DNA from: Macrotrachela quadricornifera
Taxonomy: Eukaryota > Rotifera > Eurotatoria > Philodinida > Philodinidae
Direction: 5' to 3'
Assembly: GCA_022393335.1 (NCBI GenBank)
Contig: JAJEKB010021185.1
Location: 477,782 to 541,781, forward strand
DNA length: 64,000 nucleotides
Below the pieces are notes generated by a model. The model searched no databases, was not told the DNA's origin, and saw only the letters and a program-made list of their open reading frames with translations. The position numbers were made by a program, and so were the translations under genes. Positions 1 to 12,269 of the stretch are shown here, one piece after another (position 1 is the first letter of the stretch; each line of letters begins with the position of its first letter).

Positions 1-460
1 TACAATCAGGTACATTACCTCCAGAATATAGATGATACTTTCATCCAAAAATGTCACAATAGAGCCTATATGGCTGAGTATTAAAATAAGGCAAAAGTTC
101 GACTGATGAAGCTGAAACTTATAGGAGTGACTACTAACTCCAACCACTACAACTGTTGAAAGTTTCACGTGACACTACCTTTGTTTTCTATAGGGGCCAA
201 ATTCAACATAAAACGTTCTCCGTCCTTTGAAACTTTATTATTAGTGAAATAAAATGACTAAATATCGCATACAACTAATCGAATCTATGTATAGCTTTGT
301 GTACCCGTGCAAAACATTAGCACTAAAAAAAGAAAACTGAAGGAATTTTGTAGAACACTTTTATATTATATTTGTTATAATGTGCTAAGAACTATGTTGA
401 TCAATAAATGTAATTCTATAATAAAAAATCGTCTTATATTTCTGCATATTTATTCTTTTG

Positions 461-3400
461 CTATTTCAATTTTCCTTGTACCAATCGATAATAATGACCA
501 CTGATTGCAATTAATTCTTCATGAGTTCCATTTTCCACAACTCTTCCATTATACATAACACAAATCATATCTGCATTTCGAATAGTTGATAAACGATGTG
601 CAATTGTAATTGATGTTCGATTTTGTTGAGCACGATCTAATGCTTCTTGAACTAATTTTTCACTTTGAGTATCCAGAGCACTTGTTGCTAATTAAATATA
701 TGTCATATAATTCATATATAACTAATTTCTACTTTTTTACCTTCATCAAGCAAAAGAATTTTCGGACTTCGAATTAAAGCACGAGCAATAGCTAAAAATA
801 AAATAATTAAAATAAAACTTTTCGATTATTATCATACCAATTCGTTGTTTTTGTCCACCTGACAAATGAATTCCTTTTGCACCACAATTTGTTTCATATC
901 CCTTTGATTTTTACAATAGAAAAAAAACGTTTTAAACAAAAATCAAATAAGTATAACTCACATTTGGAAGTTGTTCAATAAAATCATGAATATTAGACTT
1001 TTTAGCTACTTCAATTATTTCATCAAGTGGAATATCTGTTCGACTATTATCACCATAGGCAATATTTTCACGAATTGAAATATCAAAAAGAATTGGTTCT
1101 TGAGAAACAATACTAACTAATAAATAAATAAATCAAATTATTTCGATATATAAAAGAAAAGAAAGGAAATTTTTTTCTACAAACTTTGTGATCGATACCA
1201 TTGTAGATTAAGACTTCGAATATCTTTCGAATCAGCTAACTATAGTAGAAAAATAAATCAAAATATAAATAAAGACAAATCTTTTTAATACCAAATGACC
1301 AATATTTGGATCATAAAATCGTTGAATTAGTTGCATGGTTGTAGATTTTCCCGAACCAGATGCACCTATACAAAAGAAAAAAATTTCGGTTAATAGATTA
1401 ATAATCTCGAAACGAAAACTGAATAAATGATGCATATACCAACAAGAGCCAATTTTTGTCCTATAAAATGAACAAGAAAATTTTAATCACTATTAGAGAA
1501 GAATACATACCAGGTTTAATATTAAGTTTAAAATTTTTAAGAATGATTGATTCAGGTCTATTTGGATAGGCAAAACAAATATTATCGAACTCAAGCTCTC
1601 CTGTAAAATTAGGCTAAAGGAAAAGCTCAATTAAAGTTTGTCTCATGATAGCTACTTACAATTTCATCACCATCATTTGATTCATTATTGATCAAAGATT
1701 TTCGATTTAATACTTCAAAAATTTTCTCAGCAGCTGCAATAGCCTTTCCATAATCTGGTGTTCTATAATAAAAACAACTTGACCTTTTATATGACTCATT
1801 GAAAAGCTCACTTTATTAAAGCTGGACATATAAATTCAACGGTAATTAAGATAGTATTCATAACCCTAGAAAGTTAAGTAAGATGTTTTATTGGTTTAAA
1901 AAGAAATTACAAAATAATTCTTGTTTCTTTGCCTTACATATAGAAATCCTCAAACGTGATTGTATTTTGATTAATAAGAGAACTACCGAGTGTAATGAGT
2001 GCTGCTACAGTGAAGTTGAAGACTGTACGTGGTATTGGAAAGAAAATACCAGTAATCTGGGCTCGTTTGACTCTTGATCTATAAGAAACTTTATTGTTTG
2101 ATAAACATAGAGAATGAATATAAATACCGATAAATAATGTCAAGTAATCGACAATATTCGTTATAAAAATGAGTTTCTTTTGTTAATTGAGCTACTGTTC
2201 GAATATTTTGAATACTTTCCACAATCATCTATAGTATAATATGTGTTAATTAATTGATACAAAAGAAATATTTCTATTAACAAGGTTGAAATGTTTGTTT
2301 CTCGTTCTAATAACGCAAATATTTTAAAAAACAAATTGCTAATGATTCTATACATACATTTCAAATCATAATTTCATCAAGTTATTATTATATTCAGTGA
2401 TTATTCGAATTTAAAAGGATATTTTTATGAAGGGAGCTGAAAAATAATGTTTTCTATTTGAAATACCTATAAAATTTTGTTCATAAGTACATCAAAAATA
2501 TATTTAAGAGGCAAATTTTTGTATAGATTATCTTATTTTAAAAGAACTGAATGGATAAAATGAGAGTCGAAAAACTATATACAAAGTATTTGAAAAGTAG
2601 GTCCCTATTTTAAATCTTTTTTTTATGCTTTAAAAAGAAGAGATATCGAAATATTTTTTTTACAGTTTTGAAGCATGGTCGATGCCATTTTGTTCTCGAC
2701 TAAATAAGACGATTGTTTGTTTGACAATCCAAGATTAAGCACGAACTTTATCTAGAGAACGGTGAAAATACATCATGATTTTGATTAGTTTATTATTCTC
2801 GTGAGAAAACTGTTACTATAAGAATTCTCTAGACAGGCGCGTCCTCACTCTCGTTCTATACAGAATTTTGGAACATCGTATGTCATAGTATTATGTACAC
2901 TTCCAAACGGTAAAAAGTTGTTATATTATCTATCTTGGTATAAAAATAATAAGTTATTTTCACCGTTCTTTATATGAAGTTCGTACTTGATTCTGGATAG
3001 TCAAACGATCAGTCGTCTTGTTTCGTCTGGAAAAAAATTGGCATCGAGCATATTTCAAGCGTAAAAAAAATATTCCGATACCTCTTCTTTTTAAAGAATA
3101 AAAAAGATTTAAAATAGGAGCCTATTTTTTAAACACCATGTATATAGTGATCATTGAATACGCTCAAAATTTCAATAAAAATAGTATTCTCACTATGGAG
3201 CAACGATTTTCTAAAAACTGTCTATATTTTGTGAAATAGGTATTAGTTGTAACATTGATAAAACTTAATTTATAACCAATCAGAGATTCAATGGGCTTGG
3301 TTGTGTCGTAAATAACTTGGACATAGAAGTAGCTAGGGATCTGGGCTTTTCCCTAATAGAAAGAGGATAAATAACTTTATTAGCCTATGTTCACTTTGTA

Positions 3401-6400
3401 TAGTTTCATTCGGAGATAATAAGTCAAAATTTGGCTTGCTGTTATTCCTGGAATGAAGCAAGTTGTTGCCACGACCCGAAACACTTGAGAATGGCACATT
3501 TTCAAAAGCTTAATGGAACTTCGTCGATTTGCTCTTCTGTAATTTTTGAAAGTCTTTCAGATTTTTGTCCATTTACTATTATACTAATTTCACAAAAGCG
3601 TTGAAAAGCATCTTTAATACAGTCTATGTCTAATATCTATATGTTAAATTCGGTTTGTATTTTTTCTTTCACAACGATAGATGACTCAAATTCGCTCATT
3701 AACAAAACCACTTTTATTCTAAGGTTTCTCAGTACATGCATTGATCTACAAATATACAGCAAAAAAGTTGAAAAACTACTACATGCGTTATATTATAAAT
3801 GAAAGCAATTAAATCCACTGAATTGCATAAGAAATTTTTATGTAAAATTTCCCGAAAAATTTTCAGGCACCTTGGACATGAATGTGTATGTGCGACGTTG
3901 ACTGTTTGATAACGAATGTTGATAGGATTAGTCGGAATGCGAGACGGGGCGGGAACGCAAATTTCTAGGCAAGACAGGAGACAATCGCTAGGCAACTTCC
4001 AGTGGGTGTTGTCGGAACAAGTTTTCATTGTCTCGTCATTCTTTAATCGCTACGTATTTCTATGCTCCAGTTATTTACGATATGACCAAGTTCATTGAAC
4101 TTTGAATGGATAGTAGTATATACTAACTTTCTCAAAGAAAGATTTATAGCATTGTTCAACGTGAGCCGATTTTTTGTGACTCAACCAGAGATCAAGGATA
4201 CTTTTCGATCAACGAAAATAAAGTTTCTCAAAGACTAAACATCGTTTTCGATAAATCTATACGACCGTTCTCAAAAGTCAAAAAAGCAAAATCGTTATTG
4301 TGCACTCAAAAAGGGTTTACACTATACAATCGATCAGTGTGTCAGTCCCACTGTTTATACGATAACTCTTGAAAGAGTAATCCGATTGTGATGAAGTTTT
4401 GTACATAGAATAGTTTCATCAATATCTTGGTCGAGTTCGAAGATGAGAGTGATTCATCGAGAAATTGCTGAGTTATTGCAAACGATGTCATTATTTCCTA
4501 TGCTTTTCTATGCAAACAGTGGCCTATCCTGGTTTTTGTAAAAAAATTTTTATCGTATAATCAAAACCCTCAGCCGTGTCCTACGGGACAGAAAGAAGGT
4601 ATCAACAGGACCTATGAGACACTTCCTTAATGCGCTCAAGGATGATTTTTCTTAGACAGATCGATAAAACCAATCTGTAGTCAATTGTTTTTACTTTTTG
4701 AAGTAATTACACATAACACTCGGATTTAAATCTGAGGTTTTCACTTTTCTCTTTTCTAGAATTGGTATCTATCTAACATAAAGTTCAACATTGATCAGAA
4801 TATTCTAACTTCATCCGATCATAATCGAACTCTGGTTTATATATTCGAAGCTTTTTCTTCCTAATTATACACATTTGACAAGATCCAATATTAATTTTAA
4901 TGATCTCTAGCGAACTTTGCAACCAGATTCTGACCATGACATTTACTTCGTCGAAGCTGAAACTCATGAAACATCCTTCAGATGCTTCTTTACAGAGTAC
5001 GTTAAATGAATTATTTCCAAACCTTTCCAGCATCTTCTAGAATTTGTTTGTCTTTTCTTTCAAATACAGCCACGATACGGCTCTGTGAATAAGCTCCAAA
5101 TATCATTAACGGAAAGAAGGCAATCGAAAGTAATGAGAGTTGCCAGGAAAATATGAATCCGACAATAAGGCCCATGCCAATTGCCACAAGATTTTGGCAA
5201 AGAAAGGCATAATGAACACCACTCGCATCTTGTACAGCTGATGCTTCAGTTGCCAAGCGCGTACATAATGCACCTGAACTATGTTTTTCTTGATCAAAAT
5301 AGGCAATTTCTTGCCGAAGAATAGCACGAAAAGTTTCTGAGCGAAGTCGTTTGGTGAGAATTTCACCAGAATAAGCAAACATACAACTCTAAAAAGAACA
5401 TATATGAAAAGTTATTATTCAAACTATTGAAATACATACTTGAAATAATTGAAATACAAGACTTATAAGTCCCAAACCAATGAAAAGCAAAGCACAGAGA
5501 TTAGTTCGTTGATTTTGAACATTTTTATCACATTCTTGAAAGATCTGTCAAATAAATAAAATGGAAAATTCAAATCACTATTTAATCATCTACCACTGTC
5601 ATTTTGGTTCGAATAATGCCAGCAAATGGATGCATGGTTCCCATGAATACAGCTGCTATACATCCGATGACAATTAATAACCATTCTGATTTATTCATTC
5701 TTAATATGGCCCATGATATATTTTGCTTTACCCCCTAATTAATAATCATACTTAGTTCAAATATTCAACTTTTTCTTTTCTTATTTATTTTTTACCTTTG
5801 TTGTTTTCATTGTTTCATCAGCTTTCTCTTCGAGACCTTCATCTATCGTTGAATGTTTTCTTCCGTAGAGCATATCCAATATGGATGAACTGATGCTAAT
5901 TACTGTTGATTCACGCCTACGTTTAGTATTTAAATCATTTGAGTGTAATTCTTCAGAATGTAGTATTGTTTCATTTTCTTTTTGTTCAAAATTTAATACT
6001 TCTTTTTCTTCTGCTTGACATAAACTTTGTTGTTCGGCTAGATTAAAGTATGTCCCTCGAACTTTCATCAAAGAATCGTGATCACCTTCTTCAATTACTT
6101 CTCCTTTTTTCATCACAATGATTTTGTCAGCATTTCGAACCGTTGATAAACGATGTGCTATTACTAATGTTGTTCGTCCTGTTAGTAAAAACAGAAAAAC
6201 CAAAATTATAAATTGTAGTTGTTCTCAACATAAATTACCTTCAGTAGCACGATCTAGAGCGTTTTGTACTATCTTTTCACTTTCATTATCAAGTGCACTA
6301 GTAGCTGTAATACGCGAAACAATATAGAATAATATGAAAAGAAAAAATACAACTTTCTACCTTCATCAAGAAGTAAAATTTTTGGATTTCGAATTAGTGC

Positions 6401-9400
6401 TCGAGCGATAGCTAAAGTTTAATTAAAAAAAAGAAGAAAAACAATATCATATCAATAGTAAGATATATTTTCTCTAACCAATTCGTTGTTTTTGTCCGCC
6501 AGACAGTGCAGCTCCACGTTCACCTACCTGAGTATCATATTTCTACAAATAATATTCACACTGAAGTAAGATAAAATAAACAAATACTATACTTACATCA
6601 GGTAAAGCCATGATAAAATCATGTGCATTAGCCATTTTGGCTGCCTCAATTATTTCTTCGTTAGTGGCCGATTCGTATCCAAGTAGAATGTTTTGACGAA
6701 TTGTTGTATGAAATAGAATAGGTTCTTGACTAACAACACCAATGTGTTGTCGTAACCATCTTAAATTGTATTGAGTAAGTTGTTGTCCATCAACAAAAAT
6801 TGAACCTGAGTCCGGGTCATAGAATCGTTGTAATAATTGTATACATGTTGATTTTCCCGAACCAGATGAGCCAACCAATGCAACAGTTTGACCATGTTTG
6901 ACATTGAATGATAGATTAGTAAAAACTGGAATATCTTGTCGTGATGGATAAGAGAAATGAATATTTGAAAAATGAATATCACCGATAAGATCATCTTTTT
7001 TAAGACCTGTTTCTGAATCAGCATCAATCTTTGATGGCTATGACGTATAATTCAAAGAAAGACGTATTACAATATTTACATGCATGCAAAACAAAAAAGT
7101 AGAGAATATCCCAAAATTTCATATCATTTAAGAAATTTACATATTTCCATTGCTCATCGAAGTCAAATCAAATATTTTTTATATTTGATAGAGGAAAACA
7201 GTAAGTTTTTTTTGTCATACGAATGAAATTCACATATACACTTCCAAGAGTATTTATGAACTTCATTCGTATAAAAAAAACTTTTCTGTTCTCCTCTATC
7301 AAATAAAAAATATACTTGATTTGACTCCGATTAATAATGGAGATATCTGAATTCCCTCAGTGTTATAGACTTTTGGAGACACACTGCAATTTACTTCGTC
7401 AATAATTTGATATACACGATAAGCAGCAGCTTGAGCTTGAAATAATGCTTGAAATTGTGGAGTAACAAGTTCCCAATAGAAAAGAGCGTCGTAAAGGCAC
7501 ATAAAAACCTAGAAAGATGTCTTATATGTTAGTCACTAGAAGAGGATTGATCTGATCCAATGAAATTAAGAAGCAATCGTTTTACGAGAGTATCATAGCT
7601 CACCATTTATAACTCGGTTCGAGATATTTTTCTTCTATCCCACTAACTCTACCCCGTAGTCTGATGAGTTTCTCTTGATTTGATTTCGCTACAGCGGAAA
7701 AAATGAGGAAAATGAATTCGAAGTGAGCAATTAGTAAGAAAAATGATGAAAGCATTGGCAACTGTAGTCAATAACCAATCACACACAATTAATGTTGTTA
7801 CGGCTGATGGAACTCATGGTTTAACAGCAGCTGCGTAAATATTTTAAGAGCATACTACTTATGAACTCGTTGTTTTTTTTTAGCATGAGTGAATTATCAA
7901 CTTGTAGAAGATTTATGTGTTAGGCACATGTAATATACAAGTTTCGTAAATATAGAACGCTTCTTAAAAGAAAAGAAAAATTTCTTATGATAGAGCAAAA
8001 CATTACAGATTTACAGTTAGCATTTAATGATTAAGTCTTTTCCACTGGTGCAAAATCATTGTTAGAAAAATGAACTGCTGATAAAAGTATCCTTAAATTT
8101 TCTCAATATTATAGTCGTCAATGGCTGTCTCATTTATGTTACTGATACGAAGGAACTACTCCATTTACTTCCAACCTATTAGAAAGTCTGAACGGTCGCA
8201 TAAGACAACATTATATTATGCGAAATAAATTACCACTTATTGCATTCTAGCAACTTGTTGAAAAAATGCTAATGAATTGATTCATGAAAACCGTACAGCA
8301 CCCTTCTCAGATACATTTAACTATTGATATTGATCTTAATTTAAAGGCTTATGATTGGATTCGTAAAGTTAATAGGAATGTAATATTGCAACTAGATTCA
8401 TTTATATTCATTTGTAGTTCGCACAAAAGAACCTCAAATGAATACTTGTTCTTGGCTAAATTATTTATATACCATGACCTAATTTTCCTATGATCATTTC
8501 AAATAGTGGTTGAAATCTGCACAAATTTAAAATTATTCTAATATGTTACTTCCGATATTCTGTTCTGGTAAACTTAATCTCAAATAATATTTGTATATCT
8601 ATTTAACAGGTCTTATAATGATTTGCAAAGTTCAAACAATTTCACACTGAGTTGGTAAAAGAAATGCCATCGAGCGAAAACAGAAAGTAAAACAAGCGGT
8701 GTTGAACGACTGATTTTCTGTATATCTTATTTATTTTTATTATATATTAATTAACAAGTAAGCTCGTCTAAACACTTGATCAGCTCTTTCTCGTAGAAAT
8801 CGTGTTTTTGAATTATCAACATGCCGTTCATTTATAAAATCAAAAAAATAGAACTCCGGTTTATGTTCTTTAATCTCAATTGTTTTTGATCAAACTTTAT
8901 AAAAAAATATTTTTTATCGGAAAAAAGTGATCCTTTGCCTAAAAAATCGATCCAAGAAAAATATTACAAAATCAACATCACATTCGAGTTCCTTGGCCCC
9001 GATTATCATTCGATCAACTCTTATAAAAATTTTTTTTCGTAAAAAGTGGTCCTTTGTGTAAAGAAACCATCTGAAAAAAATTTCAAAAAACTAACATTAG
9101 ATTCGGGTTCCTTGACCCTGATTACCTTTTGGTCAAGTTTTGTAGAAAACATCAATCAAATGTTTTTTTTGACCTTGTGCGGACATACAAGCAATCAATC
9201 AAGCACACAATTTATGTTTGCAAGACTCTTCTCTACGAGAAAGAGAATAACATGAATAGTATGTCTCTTTGTTACACACAACCCTGTTTACTAGTGTATA
9301 TATAAGGTAAGGCATAATATGTTGCTTTTCTCTTCATCATATCAAACCCAAGATCTTTTCCTAATTATACATTCCTTCTACCTTAATCAGCTATTTTCGT

Positions 9401-11033
9401 GATCAATTCCTGTTAATATGAGCTTTGGGAAAAACCTAGATCATTTTTATCATTTTTAATTCAATTGAGCACTCCGAGATCAATTCAGTCTCGCCCATTA
9501 TCTACTTCTGTATTTCTACATTCTGTTTAAATCATATTTCAGAAATTAGCATATATTAATACAATATAATCAAATGAACTATCATTAGTCCACTATTTCA
9601 TATAGATTATGTGTTTGCACTCACAGTGTAAACAGCACCAATACTGTAGTTTTCTTCGTGAATCAGTTTTGTTCCATACCAAATACCTGGTGTAGAAAAT
9701 ACAGACAAATACATAGTGAAATAATCTGAGATAGAAAGAAAATACCTAATGCAAATAAACAATACAAATAAAACAACCGTATGGCTCTTATAATACCATC
9801 AATTAGTTTCTTTTTTATACCGCTTCTTTTAGCATCATCAAGAGATTTTTCATACCTACACAGTAATAAGAAATTTTTCTGTCAAAGCAATTATGAATCT
9901 TCTGATGATGCAGTGCATACCGACTTATTTCTTTTTTTTGGCCATTGTAAGACAAAACAGTACGAACTGAACTAATTACATCCTCGGCTATCGTTCCAGC
10001 TTTTTCATATGCTTTTAATTCAATTGAAATCAGCTTAGTAACCATCTATAGATAATCAGACACGCTAATATATTAACAACACATAACAAAATAAAATAAT
10101 TCTACTTTGTATGTAATTATAAATGACATAATTATTATCAATGTTGCTGATAATATGACCAGTGTTAATTTCCATCCTTTGACAAAAGCTACATTATCAA
10201 ATGATAAAAACATCTTCAAATGAGTTCTTCAACAGAGAAAACCTACCAATAATAATAGCACTTATAATATATGCACTCGTGTAAGATAGTATACAAAGGT
10301 TATCACCGATACCATCACGAATTTTAGAAACACCATCTGTTAAAACTGAATTAAGTGCACCAGTTTTATGAATATCAAAAAAGACAATATCTTTTTTAAG
10401 AATTGATTTAAATAAAATCTGTCTAATAGTTCGAGCTTGTCGTTCTGCTACTATATTAAAAAGTGTTATTTGAATATAACCACATATAAGACCAATACAA
10501 GCGATTATTATTATAAATCTTATTTGGCTATTTGTTTCATTAGAAAAATAATATATGATATTGGTCAAATTTGATCCAGTAAAATTACATAATCTAAATG
10601 TATTCGACTTGTTTTAGTGAATATTCTAGGTAAATATTCTTACGATATCGATTTGTAAAAATTGTTAGAAGTCAATACAACCCCTGGTGGACAGTATTCT
10701 TCAGTGAGAGAAGTCAAATTAAGTGGACATAAGTTAGTCTTCCGTTTAATAAATGAATCAATTGAATTACCGAAAATAAGCATAAATAAAGGATCAATAA
10801 TACCATATCCTACAGATGTAATGATTGCCAACATTATGTAAAGTAAGTCAGTAATAGTAGCATATCGAAACTAAAAAACAAACAAACGTGTCAATCAACT
10901 AAAAAACAATATAATTTTCTTTTACCAAATTTCGAAAGCTCACAACTTCAGTTTGTTTGTTACTTTGTCTTTTCAGACGAAATTGTTGCCAGAAATTTAC
11001 CTTCGAAGGTTGTTCTTCTTCCAAAGTAGTCAT
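461..11033 (-). CDS. ABCB-type full ABC transporter (P-glycoprotein-like), 28 exons
   Basis: Membrane efflux pump of the ABCB/P-glycoprotein family (TMD-NBD-TMD-NBD); substrate not predictable. Exons from the start codon: 11033-10926, 10870-10644, 10593-10247, 10188-10106, 10045-9921, 9855-9746, 9686-9625, 7508-7395, 7037-6597, 6542-6479, 6411-6361, 6304-6239, 6178-5796, 5734-5594, 5544-5440, 5388-5023, 2228-2128, 2078-1938, 1865-1812, 1762-1660, 1613-1511, 1460-1440, 1365-1292, 1239-1185, 1117-962, 901-838, 791-741, 687-461. All introns are GT-AG and phases agree, giving 1313 codons apart from one extra base. NBD1 has Walker [10 protein letters not shown], signature ALSGGQKQR, Walker B ILLLDE and an H-loop [14 protein letters not shown]2 has [24 protein letters not shown] and [11 protein letters not shown]. 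The linker (about 5800-6050) is charged. Oddities: exon 25 carries four A at 1078-1081 where the frame needs three, shifting frame inside NBD2; introns 7 (2.1 kb) and 16 (2.8 kb) are swollen by repeats. Either a recent pseudogene or an indel error in the assembly. Confidence 0.9.
2593..3130. repeat. Foldback element (long inverted repeat) inside ABCB intron 16
   Basis: Left arm about 2593-2771 and right arm about 2953-3130 are reverse complements with scattered mismatches, for example CCTATTTTAAATCTTTTTT at 2604 against its complement near 3110, and GAACGGTGAAAATA against TATTTTCACCGTTC. The loop is about 180 bp. No coding sequence is visible. This is the form of a foldback/MITE-type non-autonomous element. 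I did not identify a target-site duplication. Confidence 0.75.
3510..3699 (-). pseudogene. Possible mariner-type transposase N-terminus, decayed
   Basis: Reading the minus strand from an ATG at 3699 gives an opening [15 protein letters not shown], then an in-frame TAG, then [19 protein letters not shown] and ITEEQIDEV. The pattern (helix-turn-helix, then 'F...G..S.R...IT.EQI') resembles the N-terminus of maT/mariner transposases. It lies within the swollen ABCB intron 16 and no catalytic part follows. The assignment rests on pattern memory only and is weak. Confidence 0.3.
4300..4720. repeat. Dispersed repeat, copy 1 (partner at 57.83-58.19 kb)
   Basis: Within ABCB intron 16. It shares long collinear stretches with 57830-58190 in the same orientation: TCATCAATATCTTGGTCGAG, GATAACTCTTGAAA, and TTTTTACTTTTTGAAGTA near the end. 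No ORF covers it. Probably a non-autonomous transposon family; the ends were not defined. Confidence 0.65.
7156..7331. repeat. Near-perfect hairpin element in ABCB intron 8
   Basis: Arms 7156-7233 and 7257-7331 are inverted copies (for example AAGTCAAATCAAATAT against its complement, TTTGATAGAGGA against TCCTCTATCAAA, ATACGAATGAA against TTCATTCGTAT), separated by only about 23 bp. In transcribed RNA this would fold into a stem of about 75 bp. Most likely a small MITE lodged between exons 8 and 9 of the transporter. Confidence 0.8.
7990..8390 (+). pseudogene. Decayed transposase-like fragment, antisense in ABCB intron 7
   Basis: Plus-strand translation around 8090-8280 reads [12 protein letters not shown], stop, then [20 protein letters not shown], then [12 protein letters not shown], a TAG, and QLVEKML. 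The '[14 protein letters not shown]' run followed by 'RNKLPL..F' is the layout of the region after the catalytic core in MULE-like transposases. In-frame stops show it is dead. Family assignment is tentative. Confidence 0.35.
8754..9256. repeat. Dispersed element with internal ~120-bp monomers, copy A
   Basis: About 500 bp in ABCB intron 7, closely matched by 19408-19893. It begins ACAAGTAAGCTCGTC and contains CAGCTCTTTCTCGTA near the left end; near the right end CTCTACGAGAAAGAGAATAA is roughly its inverse, suggesting imperfect terminal inverted repeats. Inside, a unit of about 120 bp recurs around the motif 'TTCGAGTTCCTTGGCC..GAT.A..' followed by 'GTGGTCCTTTGTGTAA'. Non-coding; a non-autonomous element. 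Confidence 0.65.
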
Positions 11034-12269
11034 TCTATTAAAAAAAATAGAAAATAAATAAATTATAACGTTAATTATAATTTTTGATGCTCTTTCTCCA
11101 GTTCTTAATTACTAAATTTTATTAAATGACTGATCATTACAAAATATTTGGTCAAACGGATATTTTTTCCACATTATTTTTATTATTATTATATTTTATG
11201 TTTTAGATGCGTTGATGTCGGTAGCACAAAATTTATATGAAAGCGAAACGAAAAAATAAACACCAACGATATAGTTTTCTCCTTTCACAGGCAATCAAAT
11301 TTCACAAAAAGCAATGTAAAATAATAAAGGAGAACAAGAAAAAATCAACGCTTCGCACAGAATACGAATCCTTGCCACATCACTCACTTTGCTATATGCG
11401 AAACTATTTTCTTCTTGTCTTCCTTGCATGCCGTTCTTCTTCTCTATAGATAAATGAATTCGATCAAAGTGAATATACTGAAGTAATATCATCATTAAAT
11501 ATAAACAATTTCATATCAATAATGTTTATAAAAAAATAAATTCAGATTTGTTTATTCAAAAAAATGTATATCTAATTATAACAACACGAAGACAAATGTT
11601 GCACAAAAAACAATTTCATAAAATATTCCCTTATCTCAACGAAAATTGTTCTATACTCAATAACGTAGTAAAAAAATAAGTTCTGAGAAAAAAAAATAGC
11701 AATTATACACATACAATTTAATAGTTTAGGTATTAAAGAAACCATATAGATAGATGATTTGTATTGGAAAAGAAGTCACTCTATAAAAATGGAAGCCTTT
11801 TCATGAAAACGAATGCGAATAATAGAACAGGATGTTTCTCAACAATCATTGATTTTTGTTGTTGTAAACTAAATTGAATATGTTTCATTCCTTAAGTACA
11901 ATGTTAATATTGAAAATTATACTCTAGCTGAAGTGCCTGTTAAAGTAATACGGGGTGACTTATAAATAACAAGCCAATAAAAAATGTTACTTTTTTATTA
12001 TGACCATATAACAAAAACAAATGCCACCTCTTCAATGAGCGAAACAAACATATCTATCGTTACGATATGCATTCAACTTTCAAATAGCATTCTTTATGAC
12101 ATCTTCTGCCATAACATTTCCCCTACCCACAAAAAGAAAGGACAGGAGTGTAGAACGGAAAAAAATTGAGTAATACAAGAAAGTATTTGAAATGGCAAAG
12201 AAAATGAAGAAATAAACACAAGAAAAAAAAGTAGATGTTTTTAGTCTATGGATGGATGTTTGTGTAAAC
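11034..12269. other. Region upstream of ABCB, no gene recognised
   Basis: AT-rich sequence holding the presumed promoter of the transporter (reads leftward). Small ORFs on both strands have no recognisable domain and look like chance. No clear TATA element was chosen. Confidence 0.4.
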
